A stretch of 33,780 bases of DNA from an alpha proteobacterium L41A (GTDB lineage Bacteria > Pseudomonadota > Alphaproteobacteria > Caulobacterales > Caulobacteraceae): positions 1-33,780 of the forward strand of contig AMYY01000031.1 in the NCBI GenBank assembly GCA_000335735.1. The letters run 5' to 3'. Under the pieces are notes generated by a model. It was given only the letters and a program-made list of their open reading frames with translations, had not been told where the DNA came from and did no database searches. Positions 1 through 6,582 of this stretch are shown here, piece after piece. Each line of letters opens with the position of its first letter. The first letter of the stretch is position 1. The position numbers were made by a program, and so were the translations under genes.

Positions 1-400
1 TCGGCGTCACATCCTCAAGATTGTCCCAATCCGACTTGTGGCCGGATAGGCGCAGAAGAACGACCTGGGCGGTCCGAAATCGCTGTTGCTCCGCCTTCGT
101 GTATTGATCGAAATCTGGGAAATCCTGCTTCAGCTTTTGCTCGGCTTGCTCGGATTCCCACGCCAAGACGCCGGGACTTCGGACTGATGGAAATACGCGC
201 TCCAGCCTGTAGACGACTCCCAGCAGACGATCGGCAACATCGAGCTTCCTTTCGGTCTGCTTTTGGAGAAGCCAGTTCTCAAAGCTCTGCGCGCCTTTGT
301 TCGCCGCCCAGATCACGGCGCCAACGCCCGCAAACCCAGCGGCGGCCTGCGCCCAACTGCCGGCCGCAGCCCAGTCTACGGTGCACATGATGTTAGCCAT
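1..400 (-). CDS. Hypothetical membrane-anchored protein, 3' end outside window
   Basis: An open frame reads from an ATG at 400 leftwards off the window edge, giving at least 133 residues without a stop. The N-terminus contains a short Ala/Gly-rich hydrophobic stretch (about residues 17-33) that could be one membrane segment. A charged, probably helical region with many Gln, Glu and Lys follows. The start codon overlaps the stop of the SRAP gene by 8 nt (ATGGCTAA), which suggests translational coupling; an internal ATG at 388 is an alternative start. I do not recognise the family. The open frame, overlap and same-strand position support a real gene, but the missing C-terminus prevents a functional call. 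Confidence 0.55.
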   Translation of the reverse strand, partial: MANIMCTVDWAAAGSWAQAAAGFAGVGAVIWAANKGAQSFENWLLQKQTERKLDVADRLLGVVYRLERVFPSVRSPGVLAWESEQAEQKLKQDFPDFDQYTKAEQQRFRTAQVVLLRLSGHKSDWDNLEDVTP

Positions 401-1109
401 TGCCTGCTTCAATCCTCTTGAGCGCGCCGTCGGCCAAAGGGCGCTGCAGCTCCTTAGCAACCTCCCACGGCTCCGACATCCACATCTCGATCTCGTCCGG
501 CTCGGTTAGGATCACGGGCATGGCCTTGGGGTGGACCGCCCTGACCTCGGCGTTCGGCTCTGTGGTCAGGAAGGCGAAGACGTCGATCGTCTCCATTTTG
601 GTCTTGATCTTGCGGACACTGGTGTGGGCCTGAAGGTGAATGCCGGCGAAGAAGGCCGGCGGCTCAGGATCGTCACCCGTCAGCTTGAACCAGACCGGAC
701 GATACTTACCTTCCGCGTCTCGGCCCGGTTCGCTGAAGGCAGTGAACGGGACCAAGCATCGCGATGCCGGCGCCAGGTGTGGGCGCCAGTGGCTGGAGCT
801 GGTGTTGCGGACGTTGGTGGTGCCGCTGTCGGGTTCGAACTCCAAGATCTTCTGGAAGTCGACCTCGCTGCCCTTGGCCCGCAGCTTTTCGGCCCGCTTG
901 GTCGCGTTGTCGAAGATCATCTTCTTGGATGACGGCATGCCCCAGCGGGCAGACGCGAGCACTTGCTCCTCACCTTCCCATCGCACGATCGGCGCGGGGT
1001 AGTCCGGGTAGATGTCGCCCGGCGCCAGGTTGCCGACGGTCGAGCGCATTGCCCTAGTCAGGTCCATGATGGCCTGGGGGCCGGAGCGCTGACGATAGAG
1101 GTTGCACAT
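393..1109 (-). CDS. SOS response-associated peptidase (SRAP/YedK family)
   Basis: The 238-residue product has the SRAP signature. The family uses Cys2 as its catalytic residue after Met removal, to form a thiazolidine crosslink with abasic sites in single-stranded DNA. The start was set at 1109 because it gives MCNLY with Cys at position 2; the longer frame from 1127 would bury that Cys. Other expected active-site residues are visible: Asn99 in TNVRN, Glu127 in FTAFSEP and His193 in AVHPKAMPVIL. The role is sensing and protecting abasic sites in ssDNA. SRAP genes are often carried by mobile DNA, which fits the accessory setting. I see no alphaproteobacterial LexA box (GTTC-N7-GTTC) upstream. 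Its stop overlaps the next gene on the same strand. Confidence 0.92.
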   Translation of the reverse strand: MCNLYRQRSGPQAIMDLTRAMRSTVGNLAPGDIYPDYPAPIVRWEGEEQVLASARWGMPSSKKMIFDNATKRAEKLRAKGSEVDFQKILEFEPDSGTTNVRNTSSSHWRPHLAPASRCLVPFTAFSEPGRDAEGKYRPVWFKLTGDDPEPPAFFAGIHLQAHTSVRKIKTKMETIDVFAFLTTEPNAEVRAVHPKAMPVILTEPDEIEMWMSEPWEVAKELQRPLADGALKRIEAGNG

Positions 1110-1225
1110 GTGTCGACGCTCGCACAACGAACTGGGTTTGTGGAGTCACCCTAAACCGGACCTTCCCAATGTCAGCTAGGGGTGGTTAGCGGAAGTTCCT
1201 GATGGAAAACGGAGCGTGGAAGGAC

Positions 1226-1239
1226 CGCGTTTATACGCG
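1226..1239. promoter_or_regulatory. Small inverted repeat upstream of the antiporter gene
   Basis: CGCGT and ACGCG flank TTAT as a perfect 5-bp inverted repeat, in the gap between the divergent SRAP and antiporter genes. A second small repeat, CCGGT-A-ACCGG, follows at once. These could be operator sequence for either gene. No clear -35/-10 pair was recognised in this 192-nt gap. Confidence 0.25.
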
Positions 1240-1301
1240 ACCGGTAACCGGACGAACGTTGCCGCATTAAGGGAGCGCCGCCCTATCACCCGACCCGGAA
1301 C

Positions 1302-2600
1302 ATGATGCCAGATCCCTATATCCTGATGCTCTTCGTGGTGGCGGTTCTGATCGCCATGGTGGCGTGGTTGCCGCTGGTGTTCCGCCGCGCTCCTCTCTCG
1401 CTGCCGATCGTCTGCGTCCTCCTGGGTGCCGCGCTGTTCAGCCTGCCCCAGGTGAGGTTCGACCCTCTGCCCCAGGCCTATCCCGAGAGCACCGAACGGC
1501 TGACCGAGTTCGTGGTCATCATCGCACTGATGGGGGCGGGGCTGAAGATCGACCGGGTTTTCAACCTCAGGCGCTGGGGCGTGACCTGGCGTCTACTGGG
1601 CATGACAATGATGCTGTCGATCCTGGCGATCGTGCTGCTGGGCTGGACGGTGCTGGGGTTGGGGCTGGCCGGGGCGATCCTGCTGGCCGGGAGCCTGGCG
1701 CCGACCGATCCGGTCCTGGCCTCCGACATCCAGGTGGGCGCGCCGACCGAGGGCCGCGAGGACGAGGTCCGGTTCGGTCTGACGTCCGAGGCCGGTCTCA
1801 ACGACGGGCTGGCGTTTCCGTTCGTCCACCTGGCCATTGCCCTGGCACTGGTGGCGTCGGGCGAAAAGTCGGACTGGTTCGTCGAGTGGCTAACCGTCAA
1901 TGTCCTGTGGGAGATCGGGGCCGGTCTCGGCATCGGTTGGGCGATCGGCTGGCTGTTCGGCTGGCTGACCTTCACGATCCCAGTCAGCATCCGACTTGCG
2001 GCGACGCGTGACGGGTTCATCGTGCTGGCGGCGACCTTCATCTCCTATTCGGTGACGGAGATGCTGCACTGCTACGGATTTCTGGCGGTCTTCATCACGG
2101 CCCTAGCGTTCCGGCACGCCGACCGTGACCACGACTTCCACGCCCAGATGCACGATTTCATCGAACAGATCGAACGGATGGCGATGATGGTGGTGCTGGT
2201 CCTGTTCGGCGGCGCCCTGGTCTCCGGCCTGCTGGCGCCGCTGAGGCCGCTGGACGTCGCGGTCGCCGCCGTGATCGTCGTGGTGGTGAGGCCTCTGGCG
2301 GGGATGATCGGCTTCATCGGCTGGAAGCGGCCCCTGCGCGAGAAGCTGATCCTGGCCTTCTTCGGCATCCGTGGCGTGGGGTCGCTCTACTATCTGGCCT
2401 ACGGCTTGAACGCCGCGCCGTTCGAAGGCGGCGATCGGCTTTGGGCCATAGTGGGGCTGATCTGCCTGATGTCGATCCTGCTGCACGGGATCACGGTCAC
2501 GCCGGTGATGCGGTGGTTTGATCGTAGCCAGGGCCGCAACCCGGACGCAGATACGGACGGGGCCGAGGCCCGGGCGTCAGGGCGCGGGGCATCAGCCTGA
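1302..2600 (+). CDS. Cation/proton antiporter, CPA1 (NhaP-like) family
   Basis: The 432-residue protein is almost entirely hydrophobic, with about 11-13 predicted membrane segments. It matches the Na+/H+ exchanger fold: GAGLKID near residue 78, TDPVLASD at 135-142 and SEAGLNDG at 162-169. The Asp-containing motifs correspond to the ion-binding site of CPA1 exchangers. The expected role is exchange of Na+ or K+ for protons across the inner membrane, serving pH and salt homeostasis. It ends in a short charged tail of about 30 residues, without the long cytoplasmic C-domain of many NhaP proteins. Two ATG codons lie in tandem (1302 and 1305), so the exact start is uncertain by one residue. It is monocistronic. 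Ion specificity cannot be read from sequence. Confidence 0.9.
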   Translation: MMPDPYILMLFVVAVLIAMVAWLPLVFRRAPLSLPIVCVLLGAALFSLPQVRFDPLPQAYPESTERLTEFVVIIALMGAGLKIDRVFNLRRWGVTWRLLGMTMMLSILAIVLLGWTVLGLGLAGAILLAGSLAPTDPVLASDIQVGAPTEGREDEVRFGLTSEAGLNDGLAFPFVHLAIALALVASGEKSDWFVEWLTVNVLWEIGAGLGIGWAIGWLFGWLTFTIPVSIRLAATRDGFIVLAATFISYSVTEMLHCYGFLAVFITALAFRHADRDHDFHAQMHDFIEQIERMAMMVVLVLFGGALVSGLLAPLRPLDVAVAAVIVVVVRPLAGMIGFIGWKRPLREKLILAFFGIRGVGSLYYLAYGLNAAPFEGGDRLWAIVGLICLMSILLHGITVTPVMRWFDRSQGRNPDADTDGAEARASGRGASA

Positions 2601-2688
2601 CTTGCTGACAAGGGCCGTTCCAACTGACTGAGTCGGAGGTCCGCAACGGGTCGATTTGCGACATTGCCACGCTGCCCACTTTGAGACT

Positions 2689-2925
2689 TCAGTCGATCAG
2701 CCCGCGTCGCTGCATGTCGATGATGATGGGATCGGTCAGGGATGCGACGACTTCAATGTCGTAGGCGTCCTCGGCCTCGATCTCATCCGCGAAAGTGCGG
2801 GGCTGGTTCTGTCGCAATGTCGAGAGCCGCCAAGACGACTGGACGATCTGCTGTCGCGCCAGATGCTCGATACGCTGCAGTTTCACGCCAGCCCGCGATC
2901 TGATGAGGGTCTTTCGTATCGCCAT
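2689..2925 (-). CDS. Hypothetical small protein (78 aa)
   Basis: The 78-residue frame starts at an ATG preceded by a strong GGGAGG ribosome-binding site. That is why the start was placed at 2925 rather than at the far upstream 3177, which gives a basic, low-complexity extension. The N-terminus is basic and the C-terminal half acidic, with the segment FADEIEAEDAYDIE. No known domain is recognised. It lies downstream of another small unknown gene on the same strand (3056-3358), and the two may form a transcription unit in this accessory region. Convergent with the antiporter gene. Confidence 0.55.
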   Translation of the reverse strand: MAIRKTLIRSRAGVKLQRIEHLARQQIVQSSWRLSTLRQNQPRTFADEIEAEDAYDIEVVASLTDPIIIDMQRRGLID

Positions 2926-3055
2926 GGCCCAATCCTCCCGAAGCGAAACCTGACACGCCGTTACGCGATTGTGGAGTCGAGGCCGAACGGGAAGCCGCCT
3001 ATCGTCGGTGTTGCGCTCGGGCCGCCACCGCTCGGGAGCGCGGCCCTTCGACGTT

Positions 3056-3358
3056 TCACGCTCTAGGCTGAAGGTCGCGATAGGGTTCACCCCGCTCGCC
3101 GGCCTCGCCGCGCATAAAGACCGCCGTCGTCGCGTGGGCGCTAATGGAGACTTTGATGTCCCGGATACGGATGCCATCCGCTATGGTCTTGGGCTTGGCG
3201 TCTTCGGCGTAAAAGCGCTCGATCCACTCGACCGTTTGGATGGTGATGAGGCCCGGTTTGCGGCTGTCCTCGGCGGCCGCAGCGGCCCGCATGGCGTCGA
3301 ACTGGGCGTGAAGGTCGTCTGGAATCATGACGGCGGCGTATCGCTGGCTAAGGCGCAT
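3056..3358 (-). CDS. Hypothetical protein (100 aa)
   Basis: The 100-residue product begins MRLSQRYAAVMIPDDL. The frame upstream of this ATG is Arg/Pro-rich and looks non-coding, so the longer version from 3556 was not used; an internal ATG at 3328 is an alternative start. The central part (ITIQTVEWIERFYAED) looks like a soluble alpha/beta protein. I do not recognise a family. Same strand and 130 nt upstream of the other small unknown gene. Its left and right neighbours suggest a transferred region, but nothing in the protein identifies a mobile-element function. Confidence 0.5.
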   Translation of the reverse strand: MRLSQRYAAVMIPDDLHAQFDAMRAAAAAEDSRKPGLITIQTVEWIERFYAEDAKPKTIADGIRIRDIKVSISAHATTAVFMRGEAGERGEPYRDLQPRA

Positions 3359-3470
3359 GGCCAGACCCCGAGAGGGAGGACAAGGTAATACACCCCTGTG
3401 CCGCACATGGCATGACGGCAACTTTGGAACCAGCTCGCGCGACCGTTCTCCTACGCCGCGCGGCGCTTGA

Positions 3471-3858
3471 CGATGGCTGGACATGCACCGCTTGGAGGCC
3501 TGCCGCGTCTTGGGCATGACGGCAGTGCCAGCGATCACGCTCGACCTCGACGCCAATCAGCGGATCATCGCCGAGTGCGACGAAAATCTGTGCGCGCCGA
3601 CGTTGACCGCGTCGGAACGGGCCGAGTTCACCCGCCGGCGGAAGGCGGCCTATGAGGCTGCACCCCGAAACTGCTCACGGTACAAATCAGCACAGCAGCA
3701 GTCGCCAAGTTGGCGACTCCTCTGAAACACCGCGTTTCACGGCCGACAAAGCGGCTCGCACGGGTCAGTCTGAGCGGGCCGTGCAGCGCGATGCAGAGCG
3801 TGGCGAGAAAGTCTCCGACGCCGCCCTGGGCAGGATCGGTAGACGTGAACGCTGGTGA
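3471..3858 (+). pseudogene. ParB/Srx-type nuclease-domain protein remnant, frameshifted
   Basis: Two frames together read as the middle of a ParB-N-like protein of the kind found on plasmids, phages and integrative elements. The first (from 3483) gives HRLEACRVLG, then IIAECDENLCAPTLTASER and RRRKAAYEA. The second (from about 3655) continues with LHPETAHG, RQVGDSSETPRFT and SERAVQRDAERGEK. The switch falls at 3650-3665 and fits loss of two bases, where GAG-GCN-CTG-CAC is expected but gaggctgcac is present. A stop at 3468-3470 blocks the upstream frame, and no start region or N-terminal ParB motif is present. The C-terminus also ends early. This is a doubly truncated, frameshifted relic. Family assignment is from motif memory and fairly secure. 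Confidence 0.75.
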
Positions 3859-4039
3859 CGGCGTTGCGATCGTCGCGGCCGAGGACGGTGGCGACGGGCA
3901 CCCAGACCGTGAGATTGTAAACGATCAAGCTCGCAAGAATTACCGCAAGCGCCAACGGCCATCGTGGCCGGCGCTTTGGTCGAGTCCGTGACGTCGCAGC
4001 CGCTTGCTCCAGCTGTGCCTCTTCGACGTTGATTTCCAT
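3737..4039 (-). CDS. Small single-pass membrane protein, probably with altered C-terminus
   Basis: A 100-residue frame starts at an ATG preceded by a GGGGGG-type ribosome-binding site. It has an acidic, Gln/Ala-rich N-terminus, a basic patch (RTRPKRRPRW, about 19-28) and one strong membrane segment (about 28-49). From about residue 68 onward the frame runs antisense through the ParB-like remnant and becomes Arg/Cys/Pro-rich, unlike natural protein. The original gene therefore probably diverged or was cut near 3838 and now carries a chance tail of about 32 residues. Function unknown. The first two thirds may still be expressed. Confidence 0.45.
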   Translation of the reverse strand: MEINVEEAQLEQAAATSRTRPKRRPRWPLALAVILASLIVYNLTVWVPVATVLGRDDRNAVTSVHVYRSCPGRRRRLSRHALHRAARPAQTDPCEPLCRP

Positions 4040-4144
4040 ATCGCCCCCCACCAAGCGCAGCGATAGACGCACGTGGAGCTTGTGTTGAATCGACGAACCG
4101 GGTTCGTTACGCGAACGGCGCAGCAGATAGAGATTGAAGATAAA

Positions 4145-4282
4145 ATGGCATACGATGCAAAAGTGCTGCCGGTCATGATCGCATCGCCGAGCGATGTTGA
4201 GGATGGCAAACTGGCTGGGCCAGGCCAAGGTCGAGGTCGATGCAGACTATCAGCTGCTCATCGACGAGCTGAAAGCTGCTGA
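4145..4282 (+). pseudogene. N-terminal fragment of a DUF4062-like protein
   Basis: The frame MAYDAKVLPVMIASPSDVED closely resembles the start of proteins with a DUF4062/TIR-like N-terminal fold, where a hydrophobic strand is followed by ASPSDV and then an acidic helix. After the ED pair the frame turns into Gly/Arg-rich sequence and stops at 4282, so the rest of the gene is missing. In intact relatives the domain is followed by a long body, often in defence or signalling proteins; that part cannot be inferred here. The fragment sits among other gene relics. Confidence 0.4.
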
Positions 4283-4298
4283 GGGCGATCAGGGATGA
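4203..4298 (+). CDS. Possible small ORF or C-terminal gene remnant (31 aa)
   Basis: An ATG at 4203 opens a short frame (MANWLGQAKVEVDADYQL, then LIDELKAAEGDQG) with protein-like composition and an amphipathic, acidic helix pattern. It ends in TGA at 4298. No ribosome-binding site is obvious. It could be the 3' end of a lost gene, joined by deletion to the DUF4062-like stub, with which it overlaps in another frame. Low confidence. Confidence 0.25.
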   Translation: MANWLGQAKVEVDADYQLLIDELKAAEGDQG

Positions 4299-4342
4299 AA
4301 TAGTGGCGAACTCGGTTCGTCAGAGCTTTCACAAACGCCGGT

Positions 4343-5173
4343 TCAGCCGAGGCTGAAGGCTATAGTCACCCGGAACTCCTGATCTCGCGTCATCGCATCG
4401 ACACTGACGGGGGAAAGCTGAGCGCGCTGCACGACGCGGATTGCGGCCCGGCCGAAGCCCATGCCTGCCGGCGTTTCACTTGCCACTCGACAGTTCACAA
4501 CAGATCCGTCGGCTCGCGATGTGCAGCTCACGACGGCGGATCCAGAGATTTCTCGCTCGAGCGCCCTGGCGGGGAAGTCGTCAGCAGTTACTCGGGGTTG
4601 GCGAGACCATTGCACACCCGTCGCCGGTTCCGTCGAGATTGTCGGCGGCTGATCTGCGAAGGGGTTCTTGGGTATGTGCGCCAAGCGCTGGCGTTCCCGT
4701 TCCGCAGCAGCGTGCTCGCGTCTAACCACGTTGATGCATCGGCGCAGGCTGCTTGTCGCTGCGGCGCTTCCCTTGAGATTCAGACTGTCGACCAGCTGGT
4801 CGCCGTTGTGGACCTTGAAGCTGCTCCCTTGCGCGAACTGATCCACGAAGCCCACGGGCATCTTCATCATCAGGCCACGGCGATAGCCTCCTGTGACCGT
4901 GCCGACGGTGTCCCCGCCCGCGAAGCTCACATCATCGATCGTGACGCTGGCGTCCGGGTATTGTCGATCTTCAACCGTTGTCCAGTTCAGGTTGCTGATG
5001 ATGACGTAACTGGACCCGTCCAGCTCAAGGCTGACGCTCAGCTCCGTCGTACCCTCGCCCTCGAAATCCAAGTTCGTGAGGCAGCGTTCTTCAAACTGCC
5101 CGATTCCCCAGCCGCCCGCATCCGGCCAACTCGCCTGGCCAGCCGCCAGCGCCAGCACCAAGGCGATCGTCAT
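4343..5173 (-). CDS. TonB C-terminal-domain protein with secreted N-terminal domain
   Basis: The 276-residue product begins with a short hydrophobic signal (about residues 1-14, ending near AAGQA). A beta-rich domain of about 120 residues with Cys31 and Cys146 follows, then a charged linker (RREHAAAERERQR). A TonB-type C-terminal domain runs from about 191 to 276, seen in the pattern FPARALEREISGSAVV, DGSVVNCRV and GFGRAAIRVVQRAQLSP. Classic TonB uses an N-terminal membrane anchor and a Pro-rich spacer; both are absent, so coupling to ExbBD is doubtful. A periplasmic role for the C-terminal domain is more likely. Function of the N-terminal domain is unknown. The 259-nt gap upstream holds a candidate operator at 5349-5368. 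Confidence 0.75.
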   Translation of the reverse strand: MTIALVLALAAGQASWPDAGGWGIGQFEERCLTNLDFEGEGTTELSVSLELDGSSYVIISNLNWTTVEDRQYPDASVTIDDVSFAGGDTVGTVTGGYRRGLMMKMPVGFVDQFAQGSSFKVHNGDQLVDSLNLKGSAAATSSLRRCINVVRREHAAAERERQRLAHIPKNPFADQPPTISTEPATGVQWSRQPRVTADDFPARALEREISGSAVVSCTSRADGSVVNCRVASETPAGMGFGRAAIRVVQRAQLSPVSVDAMTRDQEFRVTIAFSLG

Positions 5174-5348
5174 GTTGGCCCCCTGACATGTCTACCCAAG
5201 TTGTGATTATCCCAACCTGGGCGGCTGCGCCATCGAGGAAAATCCGTCGTAGGTGATGCGGCGATCTCGCTCTTTGAGCGAGCACACCTTACGCACACCT
5301 GCGGAGCCCTTAAAACATTGTATTTGCAGCACAATCGTCGGGCGCAAA

Positions 5349-5368
5349 ATGGGTCACAAGTGATCCAT
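5349..5368. promoter_or_regulatory. Imperfect 20-bp inverted repeat, candidate operator
   Basis: The half-sites ATGGGTCAC and GTGATCCAT face each other across two bases, with one internal mismatch per arm. It lies in the 259-nt gap between the ribbon-helix-helix gene and the TonB-domain gene, about 175 nt upstream of the latter's start. The ribbon-helix-helix protein encoded next door is an obvious but untested candidate to bind it. Apart from this repeat I see nothing definite in the gap. Confidence 0.35.
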
Positions 5369-5432
5369 TTCCGTGTTCGGTCAGCCTTGCTCGCCTCCGC
5401 AATCGAGTAGGCCAACTTCTCGACGGGCTGGC

Positions 5433-5675
5433 TCACCTCGGCTCCTTCAAGCGCTCCGGAAGCATCTGGACCCCGCGAGCCAGTACGTTCCGTCCCCACG
5501 CGTGCTCGAGCAAGACCCGGATCGCTTCGGGCCTTGAGAAACGGCAGCCATCCTCTTCGATCCACGCATCAAGGCGTTCGACCTGTTCGGCCGGCAGACG
5601 GAGGTGAATGGAGATTGCATCGCCTTTCGGGCGGCCTCTCGGTTTTCGCGTACCAGCTATTGCGTCATTCATCAT
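5433..5675 (-). CDS. Ribbon-helix-helix (CopG-like) DNA-binding protein
   Basis: The 80-residue protein has a basic N-terminal arm (GTRKPRGRPKGD), a beta strand (AISIHLRLP), then two helices (EQVERLDAWIEED and SRPEAIRVLLEHA). This is the standard CopG/MetJ/Arc ribbon-helix-helix pattern for a dimeric repressor that inserts a beta strand pair into the major groove. Two Met codons in tandem open the gene. No toxin gene follows on the same strand, so it is more likely a regulator of the element than an antitoxin. It is divergent from the six-gene operon starting at 5765, with an 89-nt gap that should hold both promoters, and it may control that operon. Confidence 0.75.
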   Translation of the reverse strand: MMNDAIAGTRKPRGRPKGDAISIHLRLPAEQVERLDAWIEEDGCRFSRPEAIRVLLEHAWGRNVLARGVQMLPERLKEPR

Positions 5676-5764
5676 TAACGCGTACGAGAAAAGGCAGGCC
5701 GGAGCAAGGGTGCAACCTCGCTCTCGGCCCTAACCGCAACCTCGACCGTGGAGAGATCGAGATC

Positions 5765-6079
5765 ATGGCTGACTTGGCCAATAGCACACCTGTGCCATCT
5801 GCACAGATCATTGCCTTCCCCAATCAAGACACCTACGTCGCCGGCCGCCCCAGCTTCATGCCGGTGGATCTTCCGGAGAACGTGGTCCGCCTCTATGCCC
5901 TGCCGGGCCGTGAGCGAAGCTACACGGCTACGTCGATCCTTCTGGGTGAGATCGTCTCCGTCCTGACACCCAAGCAGTTCACCCAGCTGACGGGCAAGTT
6001 GCGCGACCGGTGGCGGAATGGCGAACCCGCCGCCATGGCTGCCTTCAACCTGGGCGTGGAAGGCGCCTACGTTTCGTGA
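5765..6079 (+). CDS. Hypothetical protein (104 aa), first gene of integrase operon
   Basis: The 104-residue product starts MADLANSTPVPSAQII after a GGAGAG ribosome-binding site; the longer frame from a TTG at 5534 runs antisense to the regulator gene and was rejected. The sequence has a flexible start, a VRLYALPGRERSYTATSILL segment and a helical C-terminus (LTPKQFTQLTGKLRDRW). No domain recognised. Its stop overlaps the GTG start of the next gene (GTGA), marking the start of a translationally coupled operon that ends with the integrase. Likely a mobile-element accessory gene. Confidence 0.65.
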   Translation: MADLANSTPVPSAQIIAFPNQDTYVAGRPSFMPVDLPENVVRLYALPGRERSYTATSILLGEIVSVLTPKQFTQLTGKLRDRWRNGEPAAMAAFNLGVEGAYVS

Positions 6080-6411
6080 GCGCCGCACAGACCCGCGCCG
6101 CCCTAGAAGATGCCGTCGATCGCGCCATCGCCCTGTTGAACGCCATGGACGGCGATCCCGACCTGGAGTCTGAGATCGACAATGACGTGGAGTGCGAGGC
6201 CAACCTCTGCGGCGTCACCTTCGGCCACGGCCATGCCGTGAACCTCGGCCCCTTGGGCGGCGGCTTTACCTACGATCTGGAAGACCAGTGCGAGGACGAA
6301 GGCCACGACAGCGACCGCGAGCCCAGCTTCGGAGGCGTGCGCATGGTGGGTCTTGGCGTGGAGGAGTCCGCTGAAGGCTGTTCGCCCGAAACCGGGGAGG
6401 GTCCGCAATGA
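6076..6411 (+). CDS. Hypothetical acidic protein (111 aa)
   Basis: The start was placed at the GTG at 6076, which overlaps the upstream stop as GTGA and gives VSAAQTRAALEDAVDRAI. The longer frame from 6010 would read through the previous gene. The protein is strongly acidic (ESEIDNDVECEANLCG, DLEDQCEDEGHDSD), with a helical N-terminus and a Gly-rich middle (LGPLGGGFTYD). Acidic small proteins of this kind are common in phage and integrative-element early operons, sometimes as DNA mimics, but that is speculation here. Its stop overlaps the next ATG (ATGA). Confidence 0.6.
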   Translation: MSAAQTRAALEDAVDRAIALLNAMDGDPDLESEIDNDVECEANLCGVTFGHGHAVNLGPLGGGFTYDLEDQCEDEGHDSDREPSFGGVRMVGLGVEESAEGCSPETGEGPQ

Positions 6412-6551
6412 TCCCCGATAAGCTGACGCCGGAGCAGGAAGCGGCCCTCGAGGACCTGTTCCACCAGTGCGATCTGATCAATGCCCGGCCACTGCCCTGC
6501 GAGATCGAGTGGGTGCTCTCCCGATCTGAACATACCACAAATGGCATTTGA
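6408..6551 (+). CDS. Hypothetical small protein (47 aa)
   Basis: This short frame opens with an ATG that overlaps the preceding stop (ATGA) and reads MIPDKLTPEQEAALEDLF, then HQCDLINARPLPCEIEWVL, ending at TGA 6551. It is helical, acidic and has two Cys. The overlap, codon use and position inside the operon argue that it is real despite its size. No family is recognised. The following gene starts 31 nt downstream. Confidence 0.5.
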   Translation: MIPDKLTPEQEAALEDLFHQCDLINARPLPCEIEWVLSRSEHTTNGI

Positions 6552-6582
6552 CAAAAAATCGGATGGAGGTCATCATTTGGGG

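Noticed and set aside
1110..1160. LexA-type SOS box upstream of the SRAP gene
   Set aside because: A single GAAC occurs, but no second half-site at the 7-nt spacing expected for alphaproteobacterial LexA.
5534..5764. N-terminal extension of the first integrase-operon gene from a TTG
   Set aside because: The extension is antisense to the ribbon-helix-helix gene; ATG 5765 has a good ribosome-binding site.
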